IMG/VR virus record: IMGVR_UViG_3300037010_003012
Location: 1-37,722 of that record
Length of the DNA: 37,722 nucleotides
Source: a virus
Reading direction: 5' to 3' (one strand)
Below, in pieces: positions 23,805-32,841 of the stretch (position 1 is its first letter; each line of letters opens with the position of its first letter). The notes under the pieces are model-generated. The model was not told the origin of the DNA. It was given only the letters and a program-made list of their open reading frames with translations, and made no database searches. The position numbers and the translations under genes were made by a program.

Positions 23805-24031
23805 TCTAATTCCGAGAGTTGTAATATGGAGACTGGTTGAACTTCAAATTTCACAATCTCAATTTGCTGAATATATAGATTGACTTGTTCTATTGGCAAT
23901 ATTTTTTTAATATAATGCAAATGGTCTTTTATCTCCATTTTAGAAAACCAGATTTTACCACTATGTTTAAATTCTAAACCACCATTACAAAACATTCCGT
24001 TGTGTTTGTTTCGTATTTTATAGACATACAT
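23771..24031 (-). CDS. Small phage protein, MYVYKIRNK type
   Basis: 86 residues from the ATG at 24031. A longer in-frame ORF starts at 24121 but its first 30 residues lie inside the RNase H gene; the start MYVYKIRNKHNGMFCNGG is preferred because the recognisable fold begins there and GGAG precedes it by 13 bases. Small domains of this kind (YVYKIRNK...GLFxxGG...GKxW...KxHL) occur in many T4-type phages, function unknown. The C-terminus is hydrophobic and acidic. Confidence 0.6.
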   Translation of the reverse strand: MYVYKIRNKHNGMFCNGGLEFKHSGKIWFSKMEIKDHLHYIKKILPIEQVNLYIQQIEIVKFEVQPVSILQLSELECQIEIEQKIE

Positions 24032-24032
24032 A

Positions 24033-24986
24033 TTAAAATTGTAGCACTCCACTTTGTTTAATTTGTTCAGCAGTTGGTTTACAGTTAAACATTCTGACAA
24101 ATCTGTCAGAATTTTCAGCAATCTTTGTTAACTCATGCTGCCCTAAAAATTTTGAAAAATGAAACATTGAAAATTTTCCATGATTTAACAGAGCACTATC
24201 AATTGTTTCAGCTATTAATGCTCTAATTTCAGCAGGTTGAGCTTCAAGGTCCATAAGAGTTTGATTTTCTTTAAACAAATCTCCAACTCTATATTCTATC
24301 TCTTCATGAGATTCTGGGTTAACAAATTTCCAAGTCTCATTCATAAAAAGCGTGCGCTCATATTCATCTTTAAAAGCTTTTTCAATTCTAGTTTTTCTAA
24401 CTTTTGGATATGCAGACCTTACATTATCACCAGCATCACCACGTATACATTTTTCAAATACAAAAAATTCTGGATCGTCGTGCTCTCTTAAAATACCTTT
24501 ATCAGGATTTAATAATTGAACACCTTGATATCGCAGCAGCTGTGTAAAATCTTTATCTCCACTAAGAATTACAACTTCATCACCCAGTGCCGAGAACTTT
24601 TGAGCAACCCCAGCTATCAAATCATCACCTTCTAATCGAGGATTAGACAAACATACGATAGAAGTGTGTTCTCTTGCAAGCTTTTCAAAATCACTCATGA
24701 CCTGAAACAGATGGTCCATAGAAGGGTCTCTTACTCGATTTGCTTTATAGCCAACCTTAGAAAGGCACTCAGATGATGCAGTGAAATCTTTTCGCCAATT
24801 CTTAGAGCCTTCAAAGGTAACTAATATTTGGTCAGGATTCACCTGTTTAAACCATTTATTCATGGTGACCAAACAGCTATGTAGAGCAAGTCCAGCTTTA
24901 TCTTCTGAATTAGGCGATTGATATTTTGAATGAGCTGAAGCAACCCTAAAAAATAAATTTGCCGTGTCAATTACTAATCGTTTCAT
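24033..24986 (-). CDS. rnh: RNase H / 5'-3' exonuclease, T4 rnh type
   Basis: 317 residues, similar to T4 RNase H (305). Metal ligands of the FEN1/5'-nuclease fold: D7 in LVIDTANLFFR, E119, D121 and D122 in RLEGDDLIAG, D144 and D146 in LSGDKDFTQL, and D184/D187 in RGDAGDNV. It removes RNA primers and adjacent DNA from lagging-strand fragments. It belongs with the clamp, helicase and polymerase of this window. Confidence 0.92.
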   Translation of the reverse strand: MKRLVIDTANLFFRVASAHSKYQSPNSEDKAGLALHSCLVTMNKWFKQVNPDQILVTFEGSKNWRKDFTASSECLSKVGYKANRVRDPSMDHLFQVMSDFEKLAREHTSIVCLSNPRLEGDDLIAGVAQKFSALGDEVVILSGDKDFTQLLRYQGVQLLNPDKGILREHDDPEFFVFEKCIRGDAGDNVRSAYPKVRKTRIEKAFKDEYERTLFMNETWKFVNPESHEEIEYRVGDLFKENQTLMDLEAQPAEIRALIAETIDSALLNHGKFSMFHFSKFLGQHELTKIAENSDRFVRMFNCKPTAEQIKQSGVLQF

Positions 24987-24996
24987 AACATCCTTG

Positions 24997-25287
24997 TTAA
25001 GTTAAAGCCTTTGGTACAAAGGTTGCATGGTCTACAATCCAATCTTGTGAATAATGCCAAACTAATTCATTGTTTACCCAAACGCTGGTTATACCTGAAT
25101 CATGCTCTTCCGCAGTGCATTTTACATATTCATGCCAAGATTGCGAGTTATAAAATGGCCAATGTCTAACACATTCCCAATTAAGTTCTTTTGTAAAGAC
25201 ATAGCCAAACGAGTTGCTTGGTTCCATATCAACCGGTTGTTTGCTGGTTGTCCAATGAATGTCAATTATATCAGGTAATTGCATCAT
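24997..25287 (-). CDS. Small Trp-rich uncharacterised protein
   Basis: 96 residues with eight tryptophans (WTTSK, NWECVRHWPFY, SVWVNNELVWHYSQDW). The pattern suggests a compact beta domain. It is joined to the upstream gene with no gap (stop at 25288) and ends 11 bases before the RNase H start. No function known. Confidence 0.55.
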   Translation of the reverse strand: MMQLPDIIDIHWTTSKQPVDMEPSNSFGYVFTKELNWECVRHWPFYNSQSWHEYVKCTAEEHDSGITSVWVNNELVWHYSQDWIVDHATFVPKALT

Positions 25288-25614
25288 TTAACCTCTCTTT
25301 AACTTGTTGCGCTCGTCTTGTAGATATGGATGTTCAGCTGACCGAACTTGCTCGAGCATGTCATCAGGGAACATATCTTTTGGTGCCATGATTGTTCCAA
25401 GTAAAAAATTCTGAACAGTCTCATCATCATTAGCACCAACCAAGCCATGCTTTGCACAATTTTTAATGAACGCTTTGTTGTAGGCTGAAACGATTTTAAC
25501 CTCACCATCATCAGAAATTCCATACATTATGAAGCGAACCCACGGTTTTTTTGAGCTAGCCATTAATTTATCAGTAAACCATTCAAAAAATCTAACAATC
25601 ATTTTTATCACCAT
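25288..25614 (-). CDS. Uncharacterised protein
   Basis: 108 residues. The N-terminus is hydrophobic and aromatic (MIVRFFEWFTDKL) and may be an amphipathic helix; no true transmembrane segment. The start at 25614 overlaps the upstream stop (ATGGTGA); the alternative M5 at 25602 is also possible. The rest (DETVQNFLLGTIMAPKDMFP) is helical. Function unknown. Confidence 0.55.
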   Translation of the reverse strand: MVIKMIVRFFEWFTDKLMASSKKPWVRFIMYGISDDGEVKIVSAYNKAFIKNCAKHGLVGANDDETVQNFLLGTIMAPKDMFPDDMLEQVRSAEHPYLQDERNKLKRG

Positions 25615-25958
25615 TTGCCTGTAGTTTTTAAGGTAATTCGATTTGCATCAAGAGCTATAATTCTGTCTTTGATTTGATTTTCAATTAGTTTGTAATAAAT
25701 GTCGCCAATCAAACTTCTAACAAAACTATCAACTTTTGTTGTAACATCAAAATCCTCTACTTGTTCTTTTGATAAAGAATATGAAGCTACCATATTATTT
25801 TGGGTAATGGTAGCTATCATGCTTCCAGTATTAATATCATATGAGATATTAATATCAGGTTGCCATTTTGCTAGCTGTTCGCGTAACGCTTTATTATCAG
25901 CGACTAAATTTTGGATTGTTTGATTTTCAAGCAATTCTTCCATAATTGGTGATGACAT
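25608..25958 (-). CDS. Uncharacterised protein with N-terminal coiled coil
   Basis: 116 residues. Residues 1-33 (MEELLENQTIQNLVADNKAL) form a probable coiled coil; then a beta region (INISYDINTGSMIATITQNN) and helices. It follows the clamp gene by 9 bases and so is in the clamp operon. Could be a clamp or replisome partner, but this is only inferred from position. Confidence 0.55.
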   Translation of the reverse strand: MSSPIMEELLENQTIQNLVADNKALREQLAKWQPDINISYDINTGSMIATITQNNMVASYSLSKEQVEDFDVTTKVDSFVRSLIGDIYYKLIENQIKDRIIALDANRITLKTTGKW

Positions 25959-25967
25959 ATTCTATCC

Positions 25968-26690
25968 TTATTGATTGTCCATTGGGCAGAGCAAAGTCAA
26001 TGGATATGAGTTAACTGGAAATATAGCTGAAGCTTCAAATGCAGTAAATGTAATTAATTGGTCAGTTTCAGCCAAAACAGCTTTCAAAATTGCTGAAAAT
26101 ACGTCACTGAAATAATAACTTACTAAATCACGGTCAGTGCCAATCGGTTTAGCAGCATTTTCAAGTTCAACTTCAAACTTATCATTGTTGCTATCAGTTA
26201 ATTCAATTTTAACCTGTTTACCCTTTTTCATGATAAATGCAACCTTCTTTGCTCCCATGCCTTTTATAGCATTAAGAATCGTTGTTGCTTCATCTTTAGT
26301 GATAATTACAGTTTTTACTGGGGTATCATTAATTGCTTTTGGTGCTTTAACCGTGCTGCGAACGGCGGTGGCATGTTGAATTTTAGCTTTTGTTCCTGAG
26401 ATATTTAGGCGAGAAACTTCCCCATTATTTTTATCAACAGTTTCAACGATTAAAGCTTGTTCACCTTTAAAAATGTCTAATCTATCTTTCAACATTTTGA
26501 GCTTGCTTAAGCTTAATTTAACATTTTCAGGTAAAACAGGAATGTTATCACCAGTCAAAAATGCGCAAGTTCTATCTGCATTAACTGAAGACAACCTGCC
26601 ATCTTCTATAACGAAAGCATCAATTCCAACGAGTGAACAGATAGACAGAATGTTGTTTAAATTTGCTAAGTCTTGGTTTGTAAATTTCAT
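25968..26690 (-). CDS. 45: DNA polymerase sliding clamp, T4 gp45 type
   Basis: 240 residues, near T4 gp45 (228). MKFTNQDLANLNNILSI at the start, paired beta-alpha-beta units, and the C-terminal NSYPLTLLCP strand are typical of the family; LPENVKLSLSKLKMLKDRLD matches the inter-subunit region. The ring tethers the polymerase and, in T4, activates late transcription with gp55/gp33. The exact extended -10 box at 26729-26737 and AAAGGAAATTTAAAT ribosome region lie upstream, so it starts its own operon after the polymerase gene. Confidence 0.88.
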   Translation of the reverse strand: MKFTNQDLANLNNILSICSLVGIDAFVIEDGRLSSVNADRTCAFLTGDNIPVLPENVKLSLSKLKMLKDRLDIFKGEQALIVETVDKNNGEVSRLNISGTKAKIQHATAVRSTVKAPKAINDTPVKTVIITKDEATTILNAIKGMGAKKVAFIMKKGKQVKIELTDSNNDKFEVELENAAKPIGTDRDLVSYYFSDVFSAILKAVLAETDQLITFTAFEASAIFPVNSYPLTLLCPMDNQ

Positions 26691-26728
26691 ATTTAAATTT
26701 CCTTTTAAAGTATTGATTCTAATGGAAA

Positions 26729-26737
26729 ATTATATCA
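26729..26737 (-). promoter_or_regulatory. Extended -10 promoter of the clamp gene
   Basis: The minus strand reads TGATATAAT, exact to TGnTATAAT, 38 bases before the ATG at 26690. The upstream TTTAACTTTAG could hold an activator site, but no clear -35 or MotA box is seen. Confidence 0.5.
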
Positions 26738-26757
26738 CTAAAGTTAAAAATAGTACA

Positions 26758-29682
26758 TTACCATTCAATAATTTTATTTACATGAGTAATAAATGCGGTT
26801 GGTACTTCATATCCCCAAGCTTCAAATATTCCAAGTAGTTTGTTATCAATCAATTTTTCCTCAGTTTCAGTCAAATCAATTTGGAAATATTCAAAAAACC
26901 ATTCTGGAAATTCATCAGCTTCAGCTGGTATAGCTAATGTTTTATAGTCAAATGAGTTTGGTTTCATATTGAATACCTTCACCTTATCACCAGTGGAAAT
27001 TTTTGTTCCATCGGCTCCTTCAAACTCTTCAACTAATCGATTAAAATTAATTGCGGCTCTTACATGTCCAGGAACTGTTATCTTAGTTTTTCCATCTTGC
27101 TTAAGCAGCGGCCGACCGGTTAATTCAGCATCATACGCTTTTTCATAATGAATTAACTCATTTGCTGCTTTTGTAGTTCCAAACAACATAATATCATCTA
27201 CATCTAAATCAACTGTGAATAACCTTTTTCTTTCGGCGTTAACAAAAGTTTCAACTTCAGAATAAGGTTTACCGTCTAATATCATATCAACTGTAGCCTT
27301 TAAAAACTTTTGAATAACCTTTGGCGTATCCGACTTTTTAATCTCAGAACCTTGAGCTTTAAATTTTTCAACAGGGAATCCGTCAAGGTCAACTACTTTC
27401 AACATATACTTTTTACGAGCTTGAAATAAGCCACGTTCAGCAACTACTTCGCGACCTGCCCTAATTAAAGTATCAAACTTTGGCTGGCAATTAAATGCTG
27501 ATTGCATAAACTCTTGAAAGCTATCATTTACTAATTCAGCAATGCCATCTGCAATTTCAATCGCACTAGCTTTATTATCAGCTCCAGTCGCAAAATAACA
27601 ACTGTCAGTATCAGAATAAATAACGCAAGGTTCAGTTGAAACATAAATGTTCGCAATTTCACCCTTTGTCGAAACATCATGTGATTTTATTAACCTAGTG
27701 CTATTGCCAGAAATAAGTTTACCTATGGTTGAACACATATGATTAGTTACAGCTCGACCAGAATAAGTAACTGAAGCTCCAATATTTTCAGCTCCCCACC
27801 TAAAGCCGGCCGCCAGTAATGCGCCATAAGCTGAGTTTAATTGGATTTTTTTGGTCAATTGCAAAAGGTCGTAATATTCCTCTTGAGCTTTTGCATAAGC
27901 AATTTCTTTTTTATCGGCTTTTGCTTTCTCAAGCTCTTTAACTTTCTTTGTCCACTTTTTCTTTTCAGCTTGTAGTCTTAAGCGCTCTGAATACCAGAAC
28001 TCAAGGGTACGTGGCATAATGCCTGAACCTTCAGCTTCATTAATAAGAGTTCCGTATGCAGTTAGGGCAAATCCATTTGCCTTTAACATGCTCTTCCATT
28101 CAGCTCCGGTTAATGTTATGACTGATTCATCAACTAAATGACAAGTATGCTTATAGTCATCACTAGCCATGATGCCACGCCAATCTTCTTCTCGCGCGGT
28201 GGCAATCTTAAACATCTCAATATCTGGTCTTAAATCTCTTGCATTAGGTCGTTTACGCAGCGTTTTTTCATTATTTTCAATTGCTCTATTGACAATGTCG
28301 CGAAACTCTTTATTTTCCCAAAGCCGCTGTCTAGTTGCTTCAGTATCAAACTGACCTAGTACTTTTTCTGGAGATAGGTTTAAGCTTCGAATAATTGATG
28401 GATATAGTGAATTAATATCAACTGAGCCAACCCATTCATGTAAACCACGATTTGGGGTAAGAACAATTGCACCTTCAACTTTTCCATTTTTTTGAACCAC
28501 ATCTTTATCTTTAACCCTAACACCAACTACGTGGTGAGCAAAGTTTGTAATGCCCGTATCAACATACTTTGTAGTACCTAAGATTGCATCAAATACAACT
28601 GTATTTTCATGCGCCATCTGATTAACTAATTGCACAAACTTGAATTTCAAGTCAATCATCTTGATTAAGATAACGTCAATCAAGTTGTAATGAACAAACT
28701 TTTCAAACTGCTCATGGTACAGCCTGTATAAACCGATATGCTCAAGTTTTACAGCATTAACTTCTTCAGCTGAGATAGCATTCAAAGCATAGCTTTCACG
28801 ACCTCCAAAGGTGAACTTCTTAAACATGTGCATGTAGTCCATGTGTGTTCTACCACGAAGCTTAACGGTAAGCTCCATCATTCCAGCTTTTGCTAATTCA
28901 GCTTTATCTTGATCATCACCCCAATGTTTTTTGCTTCCACCCTTATTTTCATAATCGACTTTAACTTCGCCAGCATTCGGAAAGTTAAGTTGATTTGCGT
29001 ATTTCTCTCCAAACAAAATTTCGATACGCTTATAGATGTAAGGCATATCATAAAAATGGGAGTTCCATCCAGAGATAAGGTCAAAATCTCTCAGATGCGT
29101 TAAGAACATTGATAAAAGTTCTGCCTCATCTTCTACTAAGATTAATTTAACTTTTTCTTCTGCGTAACCATATTGAGTAAGGTTAATGTCAAAAGTAGGT
29201 TTGTCATATCCTGGTGGCGGAACTGCAATGCAAACAAACTCATCAAGCCATTGTTTATAGACAGTAATCGCATTGATTGGGGCAAAAGCATTGACTGGTC
29301 GACTAAATCCTCGTCCTTTTATGATTTCAGATTCAATGTCAAAAAAACCATAATTGAATTTAGGAACAGGTCGATTATAGTAATTATCCATAAGGACACG
29401 TTCTATAAGACCAAAGTCACTTTCAAATTTAGTTGGGAAGGCTCGCTTAGCTCGCTTGAATTCAGCATCATTATCAAATGATAGTTTTTTCAAGCGATGG
29501 CCAAACATTGAGGTAAATTCTTCAGTTAATTCTTCATCAGCTGATGCTGGCACAAAGAAATATCTTCTAGGATTGTGTAAAACTTCTACACGATTTCCTT
29601 TTTCGTCACGTTCCCAAGCTAAGATTTTTCCTGAACCTCTATCGTCAAAGTCGATACCGACATATGATGGGATAAAGGTCAC
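26758..29682 (-). CDS. 43: Replicative DNA polymerase, family B, T4 gp43 type
   Basis: 974 residues (T4 gp43 has 898). Exonuclease: FFDIESE (113-119; D115, E117), SGWNSHFYDMPYIYKRI and HYNLIDVILI. Polymerase: SVDINSLYPSII (motif A), KIQLNSAYGALLAAGFRWG (motif B) and IYSDTDSCYF (motif C, DTD). The 3' to 5' proofreading residues are intact. The start codon is GTG at 29682, overlapping the DsbA stop as TAGTG, with GGAGG five bases before it, so translation is coupled to DsbA. No intein or intron is visible. Confidence 0.96.
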   Translation of the reverse strand: MTFIPSYVGIDFDDRGSGKILAWERDEKGNRVEVLHNPRRYFFVPASADEELTEEFTSMFGHRLKKLSFDNDAEFKRAKRAFPTKFESDFGLIERVLMDNYYNRPVPKFNYGFFDIESEIIKGRGFSRPVNAFAPINAITVYKQWLDEFVCIAVPPPGYDKPTFDINLTQYGYAEEKVKLILVEDEAELLSMFLTHLRDFDLISGWNSHFYDMPYIYKRIEILFGEKYANQLNFPNAGEVKVDYENKGGSKKHWGDDQDKAELAKAGMMELTVKLRGRTHMDYMHMFKKFTFGGRESYALNAISAEEVNAVKLEHIGLYRLYHEQFEKFVHYNLIDVILIKMIDLKFKFVQLVNQMAHENTVVFDAILGTTKYVDTGITNFAHHVVGVRVKDKDVVQKNGKVEGAIVLTPNRGLHEWVGSVDINSLYPSIIRSLNLSPEKVLGQFDTEATRQRLWENKEFRDIVNRAIENNEKTLRKRPNARDLRPDIEMFKIATAREEDWRGIMASDDYKHTCHLVDESVITLTGAEWKSMLKANGFALTAYGTLINEAEGSGIMPRTLEFWYSERLRLQAEKKKWTKKVKELEKAKADKKEIAYAKAQEEYYDLLQLTKKIQLNSAYGALLAAGFRWGAENIGASVTYSGRAVTNHMCSTIGKLISGNSTRLIKSHDVSTKGEIANIYVSTEPCVIYSDTDSCYFATGADNKASAIEIADGIAELVNDSFQEFMQSAFNCQPKFDTLIRAGREVVAERGLFQARKKYMLKVVDLDGFPVEKFKAQGSEIKKSDTPKVIQKFLKATVDMILDGKPYSEVETFVNAERKRLFTVDLDVDDIMLFGTTKAANELIHYEKAYDAELTGRPLLKQDGKTKITVPGHVRAAINFNRLVEEFEGADGTKISTGDKVKVFNMKPNSFDYKTLAIPAEADEFPEWFFEYFQIDLTETEEKLIDNKLLGIFEAWGYEVPTAFITHVNKIIEW

Positions 29683-29981
29683 TATTCCTCCAGCTCTTTC
29701 TTGAATAAGATTGAGATTGCGATGTCGAGGGCGGAAAGTTCATGTTGAGTTTCCATTGGATTACCATTGAAACTAACTTTCAATAGTGAATTGAACATTT
29801 TTGGTTCGACACCTAAATCATCACGAGCGGCAATTCGTAAATCTTTGATGGCTTCATTTTCATCAGCAATGCGAAGTTTGCAACGACATGCTTCAGCCAA
29901 AAGTGTATCAAGTTTTGATTTATCACTTGGGTTGTTAAGAACGTCAGTGATGTCGCGGATTTGTGGTTTTTCTTTTGCCAT
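29682..29981 (-). CDS. dsbA: DsbA-like double-strand DNA-binding protein
   Basis: 99 residues. The core (LLAEACRCKLRIADENEAIKD then LRIAARDDLGVEPKMFNSLL) matches T4 DsbA (KLKI...IKDIRIRAKDELGVDGKMFNRLL). In T4 it binds near late promoters and helps late transcription. Its position directly before and overlapping the polymerase gene is noted. The promoter/terminator hairpin lies upstream at 30016-30035. Confidence 0.8.
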   Translation of the reverse strand: MAKEKPQIRDITDVLNNPSDKSKLDTLLAEACRCKLRIADENEAIKDLRIAARDDLGVEPKMFNSLLKVSFNGNPMETQHELSALDIAISILFKKELEE

Positions 29982-30015
29982 ATTAAAGTCCCTTTATGTT
30001 ATAAAATATAAAATT

Positions 30016-30035
30016 CTATCACTATTGAGTGATAG
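30016..30035 (-). terminator. Terminator hairpin overlapping an extended -10 promoter
   Basis: Stem CTATCAC/GTGATAG with a 6-base loop, followed on the minus strand by AATTTTATATTTTATAAC. It ends the 30447-30046 gene. The 3' strand plus the next bases read TGATAGAAT, one mismatch to TGnTATAAT, so the same bases may act as promoter for dsbA-43. Confidence 0.5.
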
Positions 30036-30045
30036 CTTACACAGC

Positions 30046-30447
30046 TTAATGTAAGTCAGTTGTGTCGTCAGTCGTAAGATTTACGGCCGCCGCAAGAAAT
30101 GGTTTGAAAGTTGACATCTTGATTGGTTCTGCAGTTTGTTCAACTACATAAAGTTTTAACAATTCATTGTCACTCCATTTTTCTTTTGGAGTGATAGTGT
30201 TAACGGTTTGTTGATGATTTGGGTTTAATTCCCATGCAATTGCGTATTCTTTAGTTGGATTTTCAGCTTTTAAGATTGCCATATAATCATTAACTAATAG
30301 TTGAATTGCTGAAATACATTGATTATAATTCGTAAATAAGGAGCTCTCCATTATCACATTTGCTATATCTAACTCAACACTAAGTGGATGAGTCTTTAAC
30401 TGCTCAGGATGAGCACTCAACATTGCCGCAGAATAAAAAAATGGCAT
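30046..30447 (-). CDS. Uncharacterised protein
   Basis: 133 residues. N-terminal small/hydrophobic MPFFYSAAMLSAHPE, helical middle (NQCISAIQLLVNDYMAIL) and an Asp/Thr-rich end. No motif recognised. Starts 1 base after the stop of the 167-residue gene (30449) and is followed by a terminator, so it ends an operon of structural and unknown genes. Confidence 0.55.
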   Translation of the reverse strand: MPFFYSAAMLSAHPEQLKTHPLSVELDIANVIMESSLFTNYNQCISAIQLLVNDYMAILKAENPTKEYAIAWELNPNHQQTVNTITPKEKWSDNELLKLYVVEQTAEPIKMSTFKPFLAAAVNLTTDDTTDLH

Positions 30448-30448
30448 A

Positions 30449-30952
30449 TTAGTGTACCGTTTTAAATTGTTTGAAGTTTAAACTTGCGGCAGTGCTACCA
30501 TTAGAGATAACTTTAGCGAATAATAATAGGTGATTAAAATAATCATCCATAAAATGGTGTGTGCTTTGAATGATATCAATATCATTTTTAATAATATTGA
30601 ATCGTTGGTCTTCATCATTTTTAGATATTATATCATCATTTTCTAAGACTGTCAATAAATCTAATTCATAATAGGCTTCATCATCTTCGTCATCTTCATC
30701 ATCTTCGTCATCAATAGGCATGTCAATTGAATCTTTACCGGGAAAAAATAAAGGGTTAAATTCATTTATTACACTATCTAATAATTCAGCTGGTATAATG
30801 TTCTGAATAACATTTTGCGCTCCACAATGAGCTGAAACATCATGAGCATATTCTTTTGAAATTAAACAAACCTTTGCTAATTTATAATCATGTGCGTTTT
30901 CAAAAACAGTTTCTATTAGATTTCCGTAAAGTTCAATTACAAAATAATGCAT
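30449..30952 (-). CDS. Uncharacterised acidic protein
   Basis: 167 residues with an Asp/Glu run (DDEDDEDDEDDE, about 82-93) coded by a perfect 18-base tandem duplication. The flanks are ordinary helix/strand sequence (MHYFVIELYGNLIETVFENA). The ATG overlaps the upstream stop (TAATG). Unknown function; the acidic run could be a linker or a DNA-mimic-like patch. Confidence 0.55.
   Translation of the reverse strand: MHYFVIELYGNLIETVFENAHDYKLAKVCLISKEYAHDVSAHCGAQNVIQNIIPAELLDSVINEFNPLFFPGKDSIDMPIDDEDDEDDEDDEAYYELDLLTVLENDDIISKNDEDQRFNIIKNDIDIIQSTHHFMDDYFNHLLLFAKVISNGSTAASLNFKQFKTVH
30677..30712 (-). repeat. Perfect 18-base tandem repeat
   Basis: Two identical copies (30677-30694 and 30695-30712) of TTCATCATCTTCGTCATC on the + strand, coding the Asp/Glu run of the 167-residue protein. 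Units keep the frame, so copy number change would only lengthen the acidic run. Confidence 0.9.
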
Positions 30953-32046
30953 TATACTGGTCCAATAATTGATGTGGCAAAGTCAATGACTTGAGCACTT
31001 GAGGTATCAGCCGTAGAAAGTATTTCAGCTGATGCGGTTTTTAATTTAAGAAGTTGTAAATTTTTCAATTCAGCTAGTGAATCACTTGATATCTTAAGTG
31101 TTTTAATATTGTTTGCAAAAGTGACCTTAATATATTGACCAGGCAAACTTAATCGATTTAATTGAACCCCAATTGAATAAACTCTATCGGCAATTGAATA
31201 TGGCGAATATGATAACAGAAAATAAAAATCTTCAAGGCGTGATTTTATTGGGTCAGAAGCAACCTCATATAAATTTAACTGTGAATTATCAGGCAGACTT
31301 GTTGTTGACGTGCATGTATACACCGTCCATTGTTCACCAGCTAAATTAACAGCTTCAACATTTGCCCAAGCTGAATCAATCGAAAGAATTGAATTTTTAG
31401 TAAAATATAATGGTGTTGTTTCAGTTAATGTTACACCTTGAAAAACAACTATCTTAACAGAGGTAGCAAAAGATTGAGCTGTGTTAAATTCAACTGAATA
31501 ACCAACATCACTTTGATAGTTTAAGGTATAACCTAATGTTGCATCAGCTTGTGGCCTTAAAACCCCCTGAACATAGACATTTATTAAATCAGTTGGTAAA
31601 AAACGTAATGTCTTACCAGAAGTATCTTTACCAATAACTATTTTAGAACCACTCGCTAAGGTATAATCATATTCGATATAATCTTGAACACTATCAAGTT
31701 GTACCGTAAATGATAATGAATAAGTTGAGGGCGCGGTAGCAAATGGTTCTTTTGAAATCAAAGTCATTGCTCGATTGACATTTGATGAAATATCATATTC
31801 AATTAGCTGATTTACACTGCTCACTGAAGGAGAGTTGGTTCCACGTGGTGACCAATTCTGAAGACCAGCCGCGCCTTTAGTTGGTAGTATATCTCTTAAA
31901 TTTTTTGCTTTTATTGGGAATAACCTACCTGTACAATTTTTAGTAATTGTACACTTATCAACAAAGCCATGGATAAGGTCGACAGGAAGGTCTTTTGCTC
32001 GCTTGCAAGTATCGCATTCGTACGTGATGAATTTTTTAATTGTCAT
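30952..32046 (-). CDS. Putative virion structural protein with N-terminal zinc ribbon
   Basis: 364 residues. Four cysteines at the start (CDTC, then DKCTITKNCTG within 40 residues) form a zinc-ribbon-like element. The middle (about 110-240) is beta-rich with repeats like those of tail and neck proteins (YIEYDYTLASG, INVYVQGVLRPQADATLGY), and the end is a helical/beta mix. Inference: a virion protein with a metal-binding knob. The start at 32046 overlaps the end of the 71-residue gene by 11 bases. Confidence 0.55.
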   Translation of the reverse strand: MTIKKFITYECDTCKRAKDLPVDLIHGFVDKCTITKNCTGRLFPIKAKNLRDILPTKGAAGLQNWSPRGTNSPSVSSVNQLIEYDISSNVNRAMTLISKEPFATAPSTYSLSFTVQLDSVQDYIEYDYTLASGSKIVIGKDTSGKTLRFLPTDLINVYVQGVLRPQADATLGYTLNYQSDVGYSVEFNTAQSFATSVKIVVFQGVTLTETTPLYFTKNSILSIDSAWANVEAVNLAGEQWTVYTCTSTTSLPDNSQLNLYEVASDPIKSRLEDFYFLLSYSPYSIADRVYSIGVQLNRLSLPGQYIKVTFANNIKTLKISSDSLAELKNLQLLKLKTASAEILSTADTSSAQVIDFATSIIGPV

Positions 32047-32251
32047 TGTTGTCTACCAGGTATAAGTCAGTTTCCCTAACCCATTTTTTCCAATCGGCAA
32101 GTTCATCAATTGGCTTAATTTCAACTAGTTCAACTTGGCCAGTGATTTGTCTAGTCGACCGAACTGTTTTGGCTGGAATTTGTCGTTTAGCCACCCTTCC
32201 AGTTTTCTTTACTTCAACGCCGTCATAAACATAAGTTTGAAGTTCAGCCAT
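32036..32251 (-). CDS. Small uncharacterised basic protein
   Basis: 71 residues. Basic N-terminal half (VKKTGRVAKRQIPAKTVRSTRQ), then an acidic helix (IDELADWKKWVRETDLYL). Overlaps neighbours by 8 and 11 bases, so fully embedded in the operon. No known family. Confidence 0.5.
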   Translation of the reverse strand: MAELQTYVYDGVEVKKTGRVAKRQIPAKTVRSTRQITGQVELVEIKPIDELADWKKWVRETDLYLVDNNDN

Positions 32252-32840
32252 TTATTGCAGCCTCAAACAAGAGTCTCATATTTTTTGCGGCCTCAAGTGT
32301 CATTCGACAATCTTCTAAAGCATTATGAGTATCACGTTTACCATTACACAGCAGGTCAAAAAGGTCATCAGATTTGTAAGTAGTAAATGCTATAAACTCT
32401 GCAGCAGCTGTATCAAGTCTTACATGATGAATGTTAAACATTAGTTCAAATTCATCAAGCAATTGATGCATAAATTTAATATCATAGCCAATATTGTGTC
32501 CACAAACCATTACATTTGGGTTAGGTCCAAAGTATTTAAGCATAAATTCTATAACTCGACAAGCCGCTTCTTCTTTTGTTAGGCCAAATTCTTCTAAAAA
32601 CTCTTGGGTTAAACCGTGAATTTTTTCAGCATCTTTTGACCATTTGTACTTTGTTGCATCAAACTTGATTTCGAAATAATCTTCAGCGATAATGTCAAAG
32701 GTTCTAGTTTCAAATACAACAAGGCCTAGTGAAATTCCCTGATAGTCGATTGCGCTATTTGGAGAACCCCAATCTGAGCCAGAAGTTTCAAAATCAAAGC
32801 AAAGACCGAAGCGGGGAGCACGTGTAGGATAAAGTGGCAT
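32244..32840 (-). CDS. DEDDh 3'-5' exonuclease (DnaQ/RNase T-like)
   Basis: 198 residues. Exo motifs: CFDFETSG (D16, E18), CGHNIGYD (D120) and the end motif THNALEDC (H172, D177), which defines the DEDDh class. T4 encodes a similar exonuclease (DexA), but identity is not close enough to use the name. It degrades single-strand DNA or RNA ends. It lies 1 base after a kinase gene. Confidence 0.82.
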   Translation of the reverse strand: MPLYPTRAPRFGLCFDFETSGSDWGSPNSAIDYQGISLGLVVFETRTFDIIAEDYFEIKFDATKYKWSKDAEKIHGLTQEFLEEFGLTKEEAACRVIEFMLKYFGPNPNVMVCGHNIGYDIKFMHQLLDEFELMFNIHHVRLDTAAAEFIAFTTYKSDDLFDLLCNGKRDTHNALEDCRMTLEAAKNMRLLFEAAING

Positions 32841-32841
32841 A

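Noticed and set aside
23771-24121. 116-codon version of the small gene downstream of RNase H
   Set aside because: The first 30 codons lie within the RNase H gene and are not protein-like; the start at 24031 is better.
30677-30712. Tandem repeat as an iteron-type origin
   Set aside because: The 18-base units stay in frame and code an Asp/Glu run inside a gene; they lack an AT-rich flank or other origin signs.
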